From the NCBI GenBank assembly GCA_044224215.1, contig JBGAKX010000086.1:1-19500 (forward strand): a stretch of 19,500 nucleotides of DNA, in the 5' to 3' direction. The position numbers and the translations under genes were made by a program. A model generated the notes under the pieces. That model made no database searches, had not been told where the DNA came from, and saw only the letters and a program-made list of their open reading frames with translations. Shown here one piece after another: positions 8,601 to 16,100 of this stretch (positions within the stretch are counted from its first letter, which is position 1; the number at the start of each line of letters is the position of its first letter). This stretch comes from DAOMFM01 sp035429825. GTDB lineage: Bacteria; Acidobacteriota; Blastocatellia; UBA7656; JADIYM01.

Positions 8601-9104
8601 GTGGTTGACGCGCAGCTTTCGATGCGCAAGTCGTCACCGGTCACGCTGACCGCAATGCAGTCCTACGGAATGGAAGAGGACGGCATCATGCTCGCCGGCG
8701 AGGCGGTTCGCGGTGCCGGCGGCTTTGGCAGGCGGCGCGACGGCGCGCCAGTGCCGATGGCCGCTCAGGCCAAGATGGCCCGCAACGAGGCGGCGCCGCG
8801 CGAGATGGCAATGGACGACCGTGAGCTGAAAAAGGCAGCGAGCACGGTCGGCGACAAGGATGAGGCCGGCGGCGGCGGCGGACCGCGTGTCCGAGCTTCT
8901 TCCCCGAAACCCTCTACACGAATCCGGCGCTCATCACGGACGGCCAGGGACGCGCGTCGATCAAGGTTCCGCTCGCCGATTCGATCACCACGTGGCGAAT
9001 CACGTCGCTTGCTTCGACGACGCGAGGTGCGCTTGGCTCCTCAACGGCCCCGATCAAGGTGTTCCAGGACTTCTTCATCGACCTCGACCTGCCGGTCGCG
9101 CTGA
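5673..9104 (+). CDS. Alpha-2-macroglobulin-like protein, N-terminal portion (gene split by apparent frameshift)
   Basis: Start ATG 5673 has CGGAGGA 8 bases upstream. Residues 1-38 are a signal peptide ending VFAA. Macroglobulin (MG) domains follow. FAQTTYAAGSQASVRIL begins near 138. The MG2 signature TTDKPLYQPSQTMHLRAL lies near 236-253 and the MG3 signature VDRYVLPKFKV near 330. The bait-region-type domain begins near 550 (LRTDRAIYKVGDTATL), with MGIEIVDEAVFAL near 677. Residues about 772-874 resemble the C-terminal part of type II secretion pseudopilin GspG (IDPWGNPL at 827-834, then VSLGPDGRGDTSDE). Residues about 893-986 form a carboxypeptidase-regulatory-like sandwich (RGEYSIPNLAPGRYHVVF). 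Residues about 987-1072 are a Met/Arg/Ala/Gly-rich linker. Family similarity ends at PRVR (about 8894). The remaining 70 residues to 9104 are Arg/Ser-rich out-of-frame translation. The genuine protein continues in the other frame to 11020. It is expected to trap proteases covalently in the periplasm or outside the cell. Confidence 0.9.
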   Translation: MARARRSRINRTGIAATLIALATISFLFLSTPEVPVFAAGDEVAATYKDGTLTVYVPSKAVNGASDVSLEVIDAADKPLAPKMRVTRAGRDRMTANIAFGKTVPLEDLAWARMRVDAGGVSKIVSVSEILHVPVVRMFAQTTYAAGSQASVRILTLDSRSGDPLADSDLKVDLVDGDRSTRVFAGRANRFGTVQADFLMPKNSFGARQIKVSAITPLGPVEFAQPIQLVRRDRILLTTDKPLYQPSQTMHLRALSFDGPTRNAVANQNVTLEVEDAKGNKVFKQRGKTDAFGIASADFELADEVNLGPWHVRAILGEGDAATTQEKTVTVDRYVLPKFKVAIELSGDAERQPASYFSPGENVEGKVTAKYLFGKPLANAAVTLTLTTFDVESTELARITGKTNADGQFTFSSKLPDFLAGRSTEQGSAPVSIAVDVKDTADHTENKTRDILVSATPILILAVPESGQLVPGLENRVYLLTTYPDGAPAETTIAGNFSPASLKTSESGVATIAVKATAQPMTLNLTATDAKGRIAKAAVNLEAKPQNQNLMLRTDRAIYKVGDTATLETMSTRSRGAVYIDVVRDGQTLITRAIDTANGRGQLELDLTPEMYGTVEIRAYQITSDADPISDRRLIFVDPADDLKVDVSADRDSFKPGEDARIDFHVTDSAGRGVSAAMGIEIVDEAVFALSDKQPGFAKVFLYLQKELLTPRYEVHQFSFENVIIDDVAPGQPRPMMEGRREEAARVLLAAAAPATDRDVRVERGREAVNAKRNEFLGQYQQRIYEQAQRVATGVSAWYSSHPASRDGFGADVALYAKSSNTAAASLIDPWGNPLVGQGTLGGSNTGYLTLVSLGPDGRGDTSDELTVSLYAQPGAAGNVPTTAPFAGKATVEPNAIAGGRVAIQGTIRGEDGKPLGSMKVTARGLANGRTLAVYSDARGEYSIPNLAPGRYHVVFEGVPYLTTIYKTLTLPTGARGVVDAQLSMRKSSPVTLTAMQSYGMEEDGIMLAGEAVRGAGGFGRRRDGAPVPMAAQAKMARNEAAPREMAMDDRELKKAASTVGDKDEAGGGGGPRVRASSPKPSTRIRRSSRTARDARRSRFRSPIRSPRGESRRLLRRREVRLAPQRPRSRCSRTSSSTSTCRSR
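7986..8293 (+). other. GspG pseudopilin-like segment inserted in the macroglobulin
   Basis: This part of the macroglobulin (residues about 772-874) begins with a Gln/Tyr-rich helix (LGQYQQRIYEQAQRVATG). Next come DGFGADVALYAK and then IDPWGNPL, a glycine-rich turn, YLTLVSLGPDGRGDTSDE and LTVSLY. The order DPWGNP...(L/S)LGPDG...D is that of the calcium-binding C-terminal part of GspG. The N-terminal methylated pseudopilin helix is absent, so this is a borrowed fold rather than a pseudopilin. The call rests on motif order only. Confidence 0.5.
8864..8897 (+). other. Apparent -1 frameshift (one base missing) in the macroglobulin gene
   Basis: The upstream frame reads GTC CGA then runs into unrelated Arg/Ser-rich sequence. 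The downstream frame is open from 8864 (after TGA 8861-8863) and carries FFPETLYTNPALITDG from 8897. Adding one A after position 8894 gives CGA AGC TTC TTC, translated V-R-S-F-F-P-E-T, which matches the animal A2M signature (VRxYFPET). The site follows a (GGC)n run at 8866-8880. The missing base could be real or an assembly error. No slippery heptamer for programmed frameshifting is present. Confidence 0.85.
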
Positions 9105-11020
9105 CCGAAGGAGACGCGATCTCGGTTCCGGTCGCGGTCTACAACTACCTTCCCACGGCGCAGCAGGTTACGCTCGAGCTCCGCCAGGATCCCTGGTTCA
9201 CGCTCGACGGCGACGTTCCGTCCAAGCAGGTGCAGGTCGGTTCGGGCGAAGTCGGTGTCGCCTACTTCAAGATCAAGGCGTCCAAGATCGGCGAGCAACA
9301 GCTGCAGGTGACGGGCACGCTCGCCGCAAATGCCGGATCGCCCGGCGATGCCGTCGCGCGTACGGTCGACGTGCGTCCGAATGGCGAGGAGCGCGCGGTC
9401 GTCATCAACGAGCGGCTCGAAGGGGCCGTGCAGAAGGACGTCGTGCTTCCGGCCAATGCGTTGGCGGACGCGTCCAAGATCTTTGTGAAGTTCTACCCGG
9501 GTGCGTTGTCGCAGGTCGTCGAGGGCCTCGATTCGATCCTTCGAATGCCGGGAGGCTGCTTTGAGCAGACGTCATCGTCGACGTATCCGAACGTGCTGGT
9601 CATGGACTACCTGAAGACCAGCAAGAAACTGACACCCGAGATCCAGGCAAAGGCGGAAGGCTTCATCTCGCTCGGTTACCAGCGCCTGGTGACGTTCGAA
9701 GTCCAGGGTGGCGGCTTCTCGTGGTTCGGCGAAGCGCCGGCCAACAAGATCCTGACGTCGTACGGCCTGCAGGAGTTCTATGACATGTCCAAGGTCCACG
9801 AGGTGGATCCGAGGCTGATCGAGCGGACGCAGCAGTGGCTCGCAAGCCAGCAGAAGCCGGACGGCAGCTGGGAGCCGGACAAGAACTTCATCAACGAGGG
9901 CGCGACGAACAAGTACAACACCGACGTCACGCGCATCACCGCATACATCGGCTGGTCGCTCGCGACAACCGGATACAAAGGTGAAGCGGTCGACAAGGCG
10001 CGCCAATACGTCGCAACGCACGTCACGGGCAAGGAGGATGCATACACGCTGGCCGTGATCGCGAACTTCGCCGTCGACAGCGGCAAGGACAAGGCATGGG
10101 AGGGTCGAATGATCGAACTGCTGGCGGCCAAGGCGACGGACACCGGCAAGACGGCGTACTGGAAGCAGGAGGGCGAAACGCCCACCTCCGCCAAGGACGA
10201 TTCGGCGGATCTCGAGACGACGGCGCTTGCGGCCCAGGCGCTGCTCAAGTCGGGTCAGAAGGGCACGCTTGCAAAGAAGGCGCTCGATTACCTGACGTCC
10301 AACAAGGACGCGTACGGCAACTGGCAGACGACGCAGGCGACGATCCTCGCGCTCAAGGCGTTCATTCTCTCGTTCACAAAGGGCGCCAATGCCGACACGG
10401 CTGGCACGATCGAAGTGTCGGTCGACGGAAACGCCGTCGATCGCGTGGAGATCACTCGCGAGAACAACGACCTGCTTCACCTGATCGACCTGAAGGCCTA
10501 CACGCACGCGGGCGCTCACAAGATCGGGCTCTCGTTCAACGGCAAGGGCGCGATGCAGTACCAGATCGTCGGCAGGTACTTTGTTCCGTGGGACAAGCCG
10601 GCGAACCCTGGCGAGCCGCTCTCGATCGATCTCGCCTACGACCGGACGACCCTCGCCCAGGACGAGATGGCGACGGCAAAGGTGAAGGTCCGCAACAACA
10701 CGCGCGCCACCGCCAAGATGATCATGGTGGACCTCGGAATCCCTCCGGGCTTCGAGCCGCAGGGCGAGGACTTCGCATCGCTGGTCGACGAGACACGCGC
10801 AAAGAACGGCGGCAAGCTGCAGAAGTTCACGATCACGGCAAAGCAGGTCATCCTGTACTTTGACGGGCTTGCACCCAACCAGACGGTCGAGTTCTCGTAC
10901 AAGCTGCGCGCAAAGTTCCCGCTCAGGGCGCAGAGCTTTGCGTCGCGAGTCTACGAGTACTACAACCCGAGCATTGCAGATACCGTCACGCCCGCGGTAC
11001 TGCAGGTAAAGGGCAAGTAG
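9059..11020 (+). CDS. Alpha-2-macroglobulin-like protein, C-terminal portion with thioester domain
   Basis: This is the downstream part of the gene that starts at 5673. Its frame is open from 8864, and GTG 9059 is only the first possible start codon, with no ribosome-binding site or signal peptide. It is therefore not an independent gene. Residue numbers use the restored 1782-residue protein. The A2M/MG7 domain opens with FFPETLY at about 1074. ITTWRITSLAST, QDFFIDLDLPVALTEGD and VYNYLP follow, closely paralleling animal A2M. The thioester site is MPGGCFEQTSS, with C1296 and Q1299 forming the CxEQ reactive bond. An alpha-alpha barrel thioester domain (about 1290-1560) includes GFSWFGEAP and WLASQQKPDGSWEPD. 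The receptor-binding-type C-terminal domain (about 1660-1782) contains VDLGIPPGFEP and SYKLRAKFPLRAQS. Both catalytic thioester residues are intact, so a rejoined protein should be functional. Confidence 0.9.
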   Translation: MFQDFFIDLDLPVALTEGDAISVPVAVYNYLPTAQQVTLELRQDPWFTLDGDVPSKQVQVGSGEVGVAYFKIKASKIGEQQLQVTGTLAANAGSPGDAVARTVDVRPNGEERAVVINERLEGAVQKDVVLPANALADASKIFVKFYPGALSQVVEGLDSILRMPGGCFEQTSSSTYPNVLVMDYLKTSKKLTPEIQAKAEGFISLGYQRLVTFEVQGGGFSWFGEAPANKILTSYGLQEFYDMSKVHEVDPRLIERTQQWLASQQKPDGSWEPDKNFINEGATNKYNTDVTRITAYIGWSLATTGYKGEAVDKARQYVATHVTGKEDAYTLAVIANFAVDSGKDKAWEGRMIELLAAKATDTGKTAYWKQEGETPTSAKDDSADLETTALAAQALLKSGQKGTLAKKALDYLTSNKDAYGNWQTTQATILALKAFILSFTKGANADTAGTIEVSVDGNAVDRVEITRENNDLLHLIDLKAYTHAGAHKIGLSFNGKGAMQYQIVGRYFVPWDKPANPGEPLSIDLAYDRTTLAQDEMATAKVKVRNNTRATAKMIMVDLGIPPGFEPQGEDFASLVDETRAKNGGKLQKFTITAKQVILYFDGLAPNQTVEFSYKLRAKFPLRAQSFASRVYEYYNPSIADTVTPAVLQVKGK

Positions 11021-11044
11021 ACGGGCTCATTCGCGGGAAACGAG

Positions 11045-11068
11045 CAGGCGCCCCGGCGGGGGCGCCTG
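11045..11068 (+). terminator. Rho-independent-type terminator after the macroglobulin gene
   Basis: A 10-bp perfect stem, CAGGCGCCCC (11045-11054) with GGGGCGCCTG (11059-11068), and a 4-base loop start 24 bases after the macroglobulin stop. The stem is followed by TTCATTT, a modest U-rich tail. It separates the macroglobulin transcript from the M1 peptidase gene and argues against a single operon. Confidence 0.7.
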
Positions 11069-11080
11069 TTCATTTCATGT

Positions 11081-11086
11081 TAGAGT
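11081..11086 (+). promoter_or_regulatory. Candidate -10 element for the M1 peptidase gene
   Basis: TAGAGT in the context GTTAGAGTCC lies 48-53 bases before GTG 11134. It resembles GTAGAATACC before the 4138 gene and GTATAGTTGCC before the M16 operon. If used, transcription would start after the ATG at 11077, which favours the GTG start. There is no clear -35. Confidence 0.25.
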
Positions 11087-11133
11087 CCTTGTGGCAGTCC
11101 GCAGGCCGAATAAACACGGGAGTATTGCGCCGA

Positions 11134-13005
11134 GTGCTCAGGTCAACCTTTGTTCTTCTTCTCGCCATTGGTCTTCTTCCACTTACCGTTCAAGCCAGGG
11201 AGCGTGTCGTCTCGGTGAAGGACGTCCATTCATTCGCCAATACCGACAAGGTGCGCGTGCGGCACGTTGCGCTGGACCTCGACGTCAGCTTCGAGCGAAA
11301 GCAACTCGAGGGAACGGTCACGCTCACGATCGAGCGCATTGCTTCGTCGACGAATGAACTCGTTCTCGACACGCGCGATCTGACGATTCGCGGCGTCGAG
11401 ACGTCGCCCGACGGCAAGACGTTTGCCAAAACCGACTTTGCGCTCGGAGCGGCGCAACCCGCGCTGGGAGCGCCGCTGACGATCACGCTGCCGTCCGACG
11501 CGCGCTACGTTCGCGTTCGCTACAATTCGAGCCCCGATGCCGGGGCGCTTCAATGGCTCGAGCCGTCGCAGACGGCGGGCAAGAAGCTGCCGTTCCTCTT
11601 CTCACAGGGAGAATCGGCTCTCACGCGCACCTGGATCCCGCTGCAGGATACGCCGCAGATTCGCCAGACCTATTCGGCGCGCATTCACACTCCGAAGGAG
11701 TTCTTTGCGGTGATGAGCGCGGTCAACGACCCGAATGCACCGCGCGACGGCGACTTTTCGTTTGAGATGCAGCAGCCGGTCCCGTCGTACCTGATCGCCA
11801 TCGCTGTTGGGGACATCGCGTTCCGCGAGATGGGACCGCGTACGGGCGTCTATGCGGAGCCGTCGGTTGTCGAGCGTGCGGCGTACGAGTTTGCCGATAC
11901 CGAGAAGATGATTGACGCGGCGGCGCGCCTGTACGGCCCGTATCGCTGGGGACGGTACGACATCCTCGTGCTGCCGCCGAGTTTTCCGTTCGGCGGCCAG
12001 GAGAACCCCAGGCTGACCTTCGCCACACCGACGGTGATTGCTGGCGACCGCAGTCTTGTCTCGCTCGTCGCTCATGAGCTCGCGCATTCGTGGTCGGGCA
12101 ACCTCGTGACGAATGCCACGTGGAGCGACCTGTGGCTGAACGAGGGATTCACGGTCTACGTCGAGCGCCGCATCGTCGAGGAAGTCTATGGCCGCGACCG
12201 CGAGGAGATGGAGGCGATACTCGGCCGCCAGACGCTTGAAGAGGAGCTCGCCTCGCTGGACGGCCGAGACCAGATTCTTCACATCGACTTGGCTGGACGC
12301 GATCCCGACGACGGCTTTACGAACGTGCCGTACGAGAAGGGCGCGCTCTTTCTCCGCCTGGTTGAGGAGACGTTTGGACGCGCCAAGTTCGACCAGTTTC
12401 TGCGCGGGTATTTTGACCACTACGCCTTCCAGTCGGTGACGACTGCCGAGGCGCTCGACTACATGCGGAAGCATCTGTTCGCCGGAAAGGCCGAGCTTGC
12501 CGCGAAGATCCCGGTCGATGAGTGGGTATACAAGCCGGGGCTTCCTTCCTCGGCGCCGCGACCCGCGTCGGATGCGTTCGGACTGGTCGAGGCGCAGGCG
12601 AAGCAGTGGCTTGACGGGAAGATCCCGGCCACCGGACTGCAGGTACGCAGCTGGTCCACGCAGGAGTGGCTTCACTTCCTGAAGTACCTCCCGTCGCCGC
12701 TTGGCACGGCGCGAATGGCCGAGCTCGATGCGGCGTTCGGATTGACCCGGCTGGGGAACGCCGAGATCGAGTTCGTGTGGTTGATGATGTCGATCAAGGC
12801 GGGGTACGCGCCGGCCAATGCGCGCCTCGAGGAGTACCTGGTGACGATCGGCCGGAAGAAGCTGATCGAGCCGCTCTACAGGGAGCTGGTGAAGACACCA
12901 GAGGGCAAGCAGCGAGCGCTGGAGATCTATGCGAAGGCGCGACCGGGATACCACCCGCTGGCTGTCGGGGCGATCGACGGCATCGTCGGCTGGGGCAAGA
13001 GCTGA
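11134..13005 (+). CDS. Exported M1 family aminopeptidase, leukotriene-A4-hydrolase type
   Basis: A zinc aminopeptidase of 623 residues from GTG 11134. That start is chosen because it opens a compact signal peptide (LRSTFVLLLAIGLLPLTVQA) and has GGGAG 11 bases upstream. ATG 11077 (642 residues) abuts the terminator hairpin and lacks a ribosome-binding site, but cannot be excluded. From the GTG, the zinc site is HELAH at 314-318 with the third ligand in WLNEG at E337, the exact HExxH-X18-E spacing. The substrate-binding loop is FPFGGQENPRLTF with E290; the usual GGMENP Met is Gln here. The transition-state Tyr is in VPYEKG (Y400). The C-terminal region (from about 510) is an LTA4H-type helical repeat. 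The loop and the LVTNATWSDLWLNEG region favour LTA4H/aminopeptidase B over aminopeptidase N. It probably trims N-terminal residues from peptides in the periplasm. Confidence 0.93.
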   Translation: MLRSTFVLLLAIGLLPLTVQARERVVSVKDVHSFANTDKVRVRHVALDLDVSFERKQLEGTVTLTIERIASSTNELVLDTRDLTIRGVETSPDGKTFAKTDFALGAAQPALGAPLTITLPSDARYVRVRYNSSPDAGALQWLEPSQTAGKKLPFLFSQGESALTRTWIPLQDTPQIRQTYSARIHTPKEFFAVMSAVNDPNAPRDGDFSFEMQQPVPSYLIAIAVGDIAFREMGPRTGVYAEPSVVERAAYEFADTEKMIDAAARLYGPYRWGRYDILVLPPSFPFGGQENPRLTFATPTVIAGDRSLVSLVAHELAHSWSGNLVTNATWSDLWLNEGFTVYVERRIVEEVYGRDREEMEAILGRQTLEEELASLDGRDQILHIDLAGRDPDDGFTNVPYEKGALFLRLVEETFGRAKFDQFLRGYFDHYAFQSVTTAEALDYMRKHLFAGKAELAAKIPVDEWVYKPGLPSSAPRPASDAFGLVEAQAKQWLDGKIPATGLQVRSWSTQEWLHFLKYLPSPLGTARMAELDAAFGLTRLGNAEIEFVWLMMSIKAGYAPANARLEEYLVTIGRKKLIEPLYRELVKTPEGKQRALEIYAKARPGYHPLAVGAIDGIVGWGKS

Positions 13006-13016
13006 CCTCCGGCGTG

Positions 13017-13098
13017 GGCCGGGCGCTACCGCACCCGGCTCTGGTTCCACAGGTGCACACAAGCCGTGATCCAGAGCCGGGTGCGGTAGCGCCCGGCC
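13017..13098. repeat. Perfect 28-bp inverted repeat, REP-like, between convergent genes
   Basis: Arms 13017-13044 and 13071-13098 are exact inverse complements around a 26-base spacer (13045-13070). Each arm is itself a small palindrome: GCCGGG and CCCGGC flank a 10-base centre with GGTAG in the right arm and CTACC in the left. A hairpin of two inverted palindromic units resembles REP/BIME elements. It starts 12 bases after the M1 stop and ends 33 bases before the GH92 stop, so it could terminate both transcripts despite having no U-tract. No RAYT transposase gene is in the window. Confidence 0.85.
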
Positions 13099-13131
13099 AA
13101 ACACCGGTAGGTGGCGGGCACTGACCCTCCC

Positions 13132-16100
13132 CTACTCGATCACGATCTCGTCGGCAAAGAAGAACGCCGGATTCCCCGCCCCGGGATGCCATTTCGGCAG
13201 CGCGCCGTAGTACGCGACGCGCACGCGCACATACCTCGCGCGCTTGCGGTCGACGCTCACCCCAAGGTCGCGAACAACGACGCCCGTCTCGGTATCGGCG
13301 ACACCGCTCGCGACCGTCCCCACATCCACGTAATTCACACCGTCATCCGACACGGCGAAAACGACCGTGCGCGGCATCAGGATCCAGCTCGGCGCGTCCT
13401 GCAGAAATCCCATCGAGACCCTGCGGATCGTCCGCGGCGAGCCCAGATCGACGACCACCTCGAGATCCGTGCCCTGGTATCCCTGCCATCGGCCGTCGCG
13501 GAAGTTCGCGCCGCCCCGCAATCCGTCGATCAGCGCGTTGTCTCCGCCCGCACTGTACTGGCGCGAGTATGCGGCATTCAGCCGAATCGAGCGGCCCTCC
13601 GGAATCTCGTGGAACGTGGCCGCGAGCACCGCGCTCGGCGCGCGACCCGCGACTACTGCGACCGCCTTCACCGTCGTCGTCTCGTTGATAGGAATCGGCG
13701 CGTCAAAGAGCTTTGATTTCGGTGTCGGTTCGGACCCGTCCAGCGTGTAGTGAATCTCGGCGTCTGTCGCCACATCGCCGAGCGTGACGCCCGTCGTCTT
13801 CTCGAACACCGCCGCCCCCTTGGCGACGAACGGCACCGGCACGATCGGATCGTCGACAATCGCGGTCCGCGGAACATCCGAGTCCGACGCTCCCCATTGC
13901 ATGTTTGGCCGGTCGCTCATCTCGAAGACGATCTCGCCCCCGCGCGCAATCGCGGCGTGCTCGAGAAACGACCTGGAATACGGAGCGCCGTTCAACCTGG
14001 CACCGGCGATGTAACACGCCGACTGCGAGACCCCAGGCGCGCTGATCACGAAACTCGATCCGTTCTCGAGCCGGATCGTCGCCTTCGGAAACAGCGGCGT
14101 GCCGATCACGTACTGGTTCGAGCCCGGCGTCACGCTGTAGAAACCGAGCGCGCTCATCACGAACCACGCGCTCATCTGTCCGCAGTCCTCGTTGCCGATC
14201 AGACCGTCGGGACGGTCCGTGTACATCGTGTCCATGAGCCGGCGCACCATTGCCTGAGTCTTCCACGGCTCGCCCGCGAACGCGTACAGATACGCGATGT
14301 GGTGGCTTGGCTCGTTGCCGTGCGCGTACTGGCCGACCATGCCGGTGATGTCGGCCTGCTGGTTCCCGGCAATCTTGCTCTCGGCGCCGAACAGCGCGTC
14401 GAGCTTCGCCGCAAACGCGCGCTTCCCACCGAAAAGATCCATCAAACCGTCCATGTCCTGAGGCGCAAAAAACGTGTATTGCCAGGCATTTGCCTCGGTG
14501 TAGTTAAAGTTGACCTCGGCGGGATCGAACGGCGCGAACCACGTTCCCTCGAGCCGGCTCCGCATGAATCCAACGCTCGGGTCGAAAAGGTTCTTGTAGC
14601 TCTGCGCGCGGCGCATGTAGCTCGCGTAGTCGTCCAGACGCCCCAGCTTTTGCGCCACCATCGCAATGCACCAGTCGTCGTACGCGTACTCGAGCGTCTG
14701 CGAAACGCTCTCGGACTCCTCCTCGGCAGGGATGTATCCGGCGCGGCGGTAGCCCTTGAGGCCGCGACGGTCCTCCTCGGCGCTGTGCTTCATCGCCTCG
14801 AACGCAACCTGTTCGTCAAAGCCGGTGATCCCCTTCATCATCGCATCCGCAATGACCGGCACGGCGTGGTATCCGATCATGCAGTAGGTCTCGTTGCCTG
14901 CGAGCTCCCATATGGGCAATCGACCGCCTTCCTGGTACTGCCGGACGAACGTCCGCACGAAGTCACTCGTGCGGCGCCGGTTCGTGATCGTCATCAACGG
15001 ATGGAGCGCCCGAAACGTATCCCACAACGAGAACACGGTGTAGTAGTTGAAGTCGTTCGCCCGGTGAATCATCAGGTCGCGACCGCGATAGCTGCCGTCG
15101 ACGTCGACAAAGACATTCGGGCTGAGCAGCGTGTGGTAGAGCGCCGTATAGAAGATCGTCCGCTGCTGGTCGGTTCCGCCGTCGACCTGGATCCTTGAGA
15201 GCTCGCGCTCCCACGCCGCAACCGCGCGCGCCCGGACGTTGTCAAAGTCCCAACCGGGAACTTCGGCGTCGAGGTTCCTGCGCGCGCCGTCGATGCTTAC
15301 GGCCGAGATTCCAACCTTCACGACGACATCACCACCTTCGTCGCCAAAGCCGGCCCAGCACTTCAGGCGCTTCCCCGTCGCGGTCCCGAGGCTGTCCTGC
15401 GGCAGGCCGTCGACCGCGATCCCGTGCGTCGCAAACGGACGCGAGAACCGTGCAACGAAGTAGACGTGCTGATCCTGTGCCCACGCGCGCGAACGCCGCA
15501 TCCCGGAGATCTCGCGATCGCCGTTGAAGGCGATCTGTGCCTCGAGCGTCTCGTCACGGTGCTCGAGGTCCATAACGACGTGGGCTGGGCGGGCCGGCGG
15601 GAACGTGTATCGGTGAACGCCGACCCGAGTCGTCGCCGTCAGTTCGGCAGTTACGCCGTAATCCTTGAGCACCGTTCGGTAATATCCTGGCGATGCCTGC
15701 TCGTCGGCCTTGTCGAACGACGACGCATACCCGGGGCGGCCGTCAGCACCGTTGTTCAGCCTGACATCGCCCGTTGACGGCATCAGCAGCACATCGCCGT
15801 AATCCGACACTCCTGTACCGCTCAGGTGCGTGTGAGAAAAGCCGTACACCCGGGTGTCGTCATAGTAGTAGCCCGAGCATCCGTCCCAGCCTTCGAGCCG
15901 CGTGTCCGGGCTGAGCTGCACCATGCCGAAGGGCACGCTCGCACCCGGAAAGGTGTGGCCGTGGCCACCCGTTCCGATGAACGGATTCACGATCGAGGTG
16001 AGCCTGCCAGCGCGCGACGCACCGGTGGCGGCGGGTCGCTGCGATTGCCGGTGCGTCGCCGCTTGGGCCGAAACCTGGCCACCGCCTGACAGTTGCGCGA

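Noticed and set aside
8864..8900. Programmed -1 ribosomal frameshift in the macroglobulin
   Set aside because: No X-XXY-YYZ slippery heptamer is present at the junction, and adding a single A restores the family motif exactly. A missing base is simpler.
9059..11020. An independent gene starting at GTG 9059
   Set aside because: There is no ribosome-binding site or signal peptide. Family sequence (FFPETLYTNP) continues upstream of the GTG in the same frame, so this is the tail of the gene starting at 5673.
11602..13104. 500-codon open frame antisense to the M1 peptidase
   Set aside because: It is low-complexity Arg/Leu/His sequence, and the sense strand has a complete M1 zinc site.
13750..15198. 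482-codon open frame antisense to the GH92 gene
   Set aside because: The composition is typical of a high-GC shadow, and the minus strand has complete GH92 motifs.
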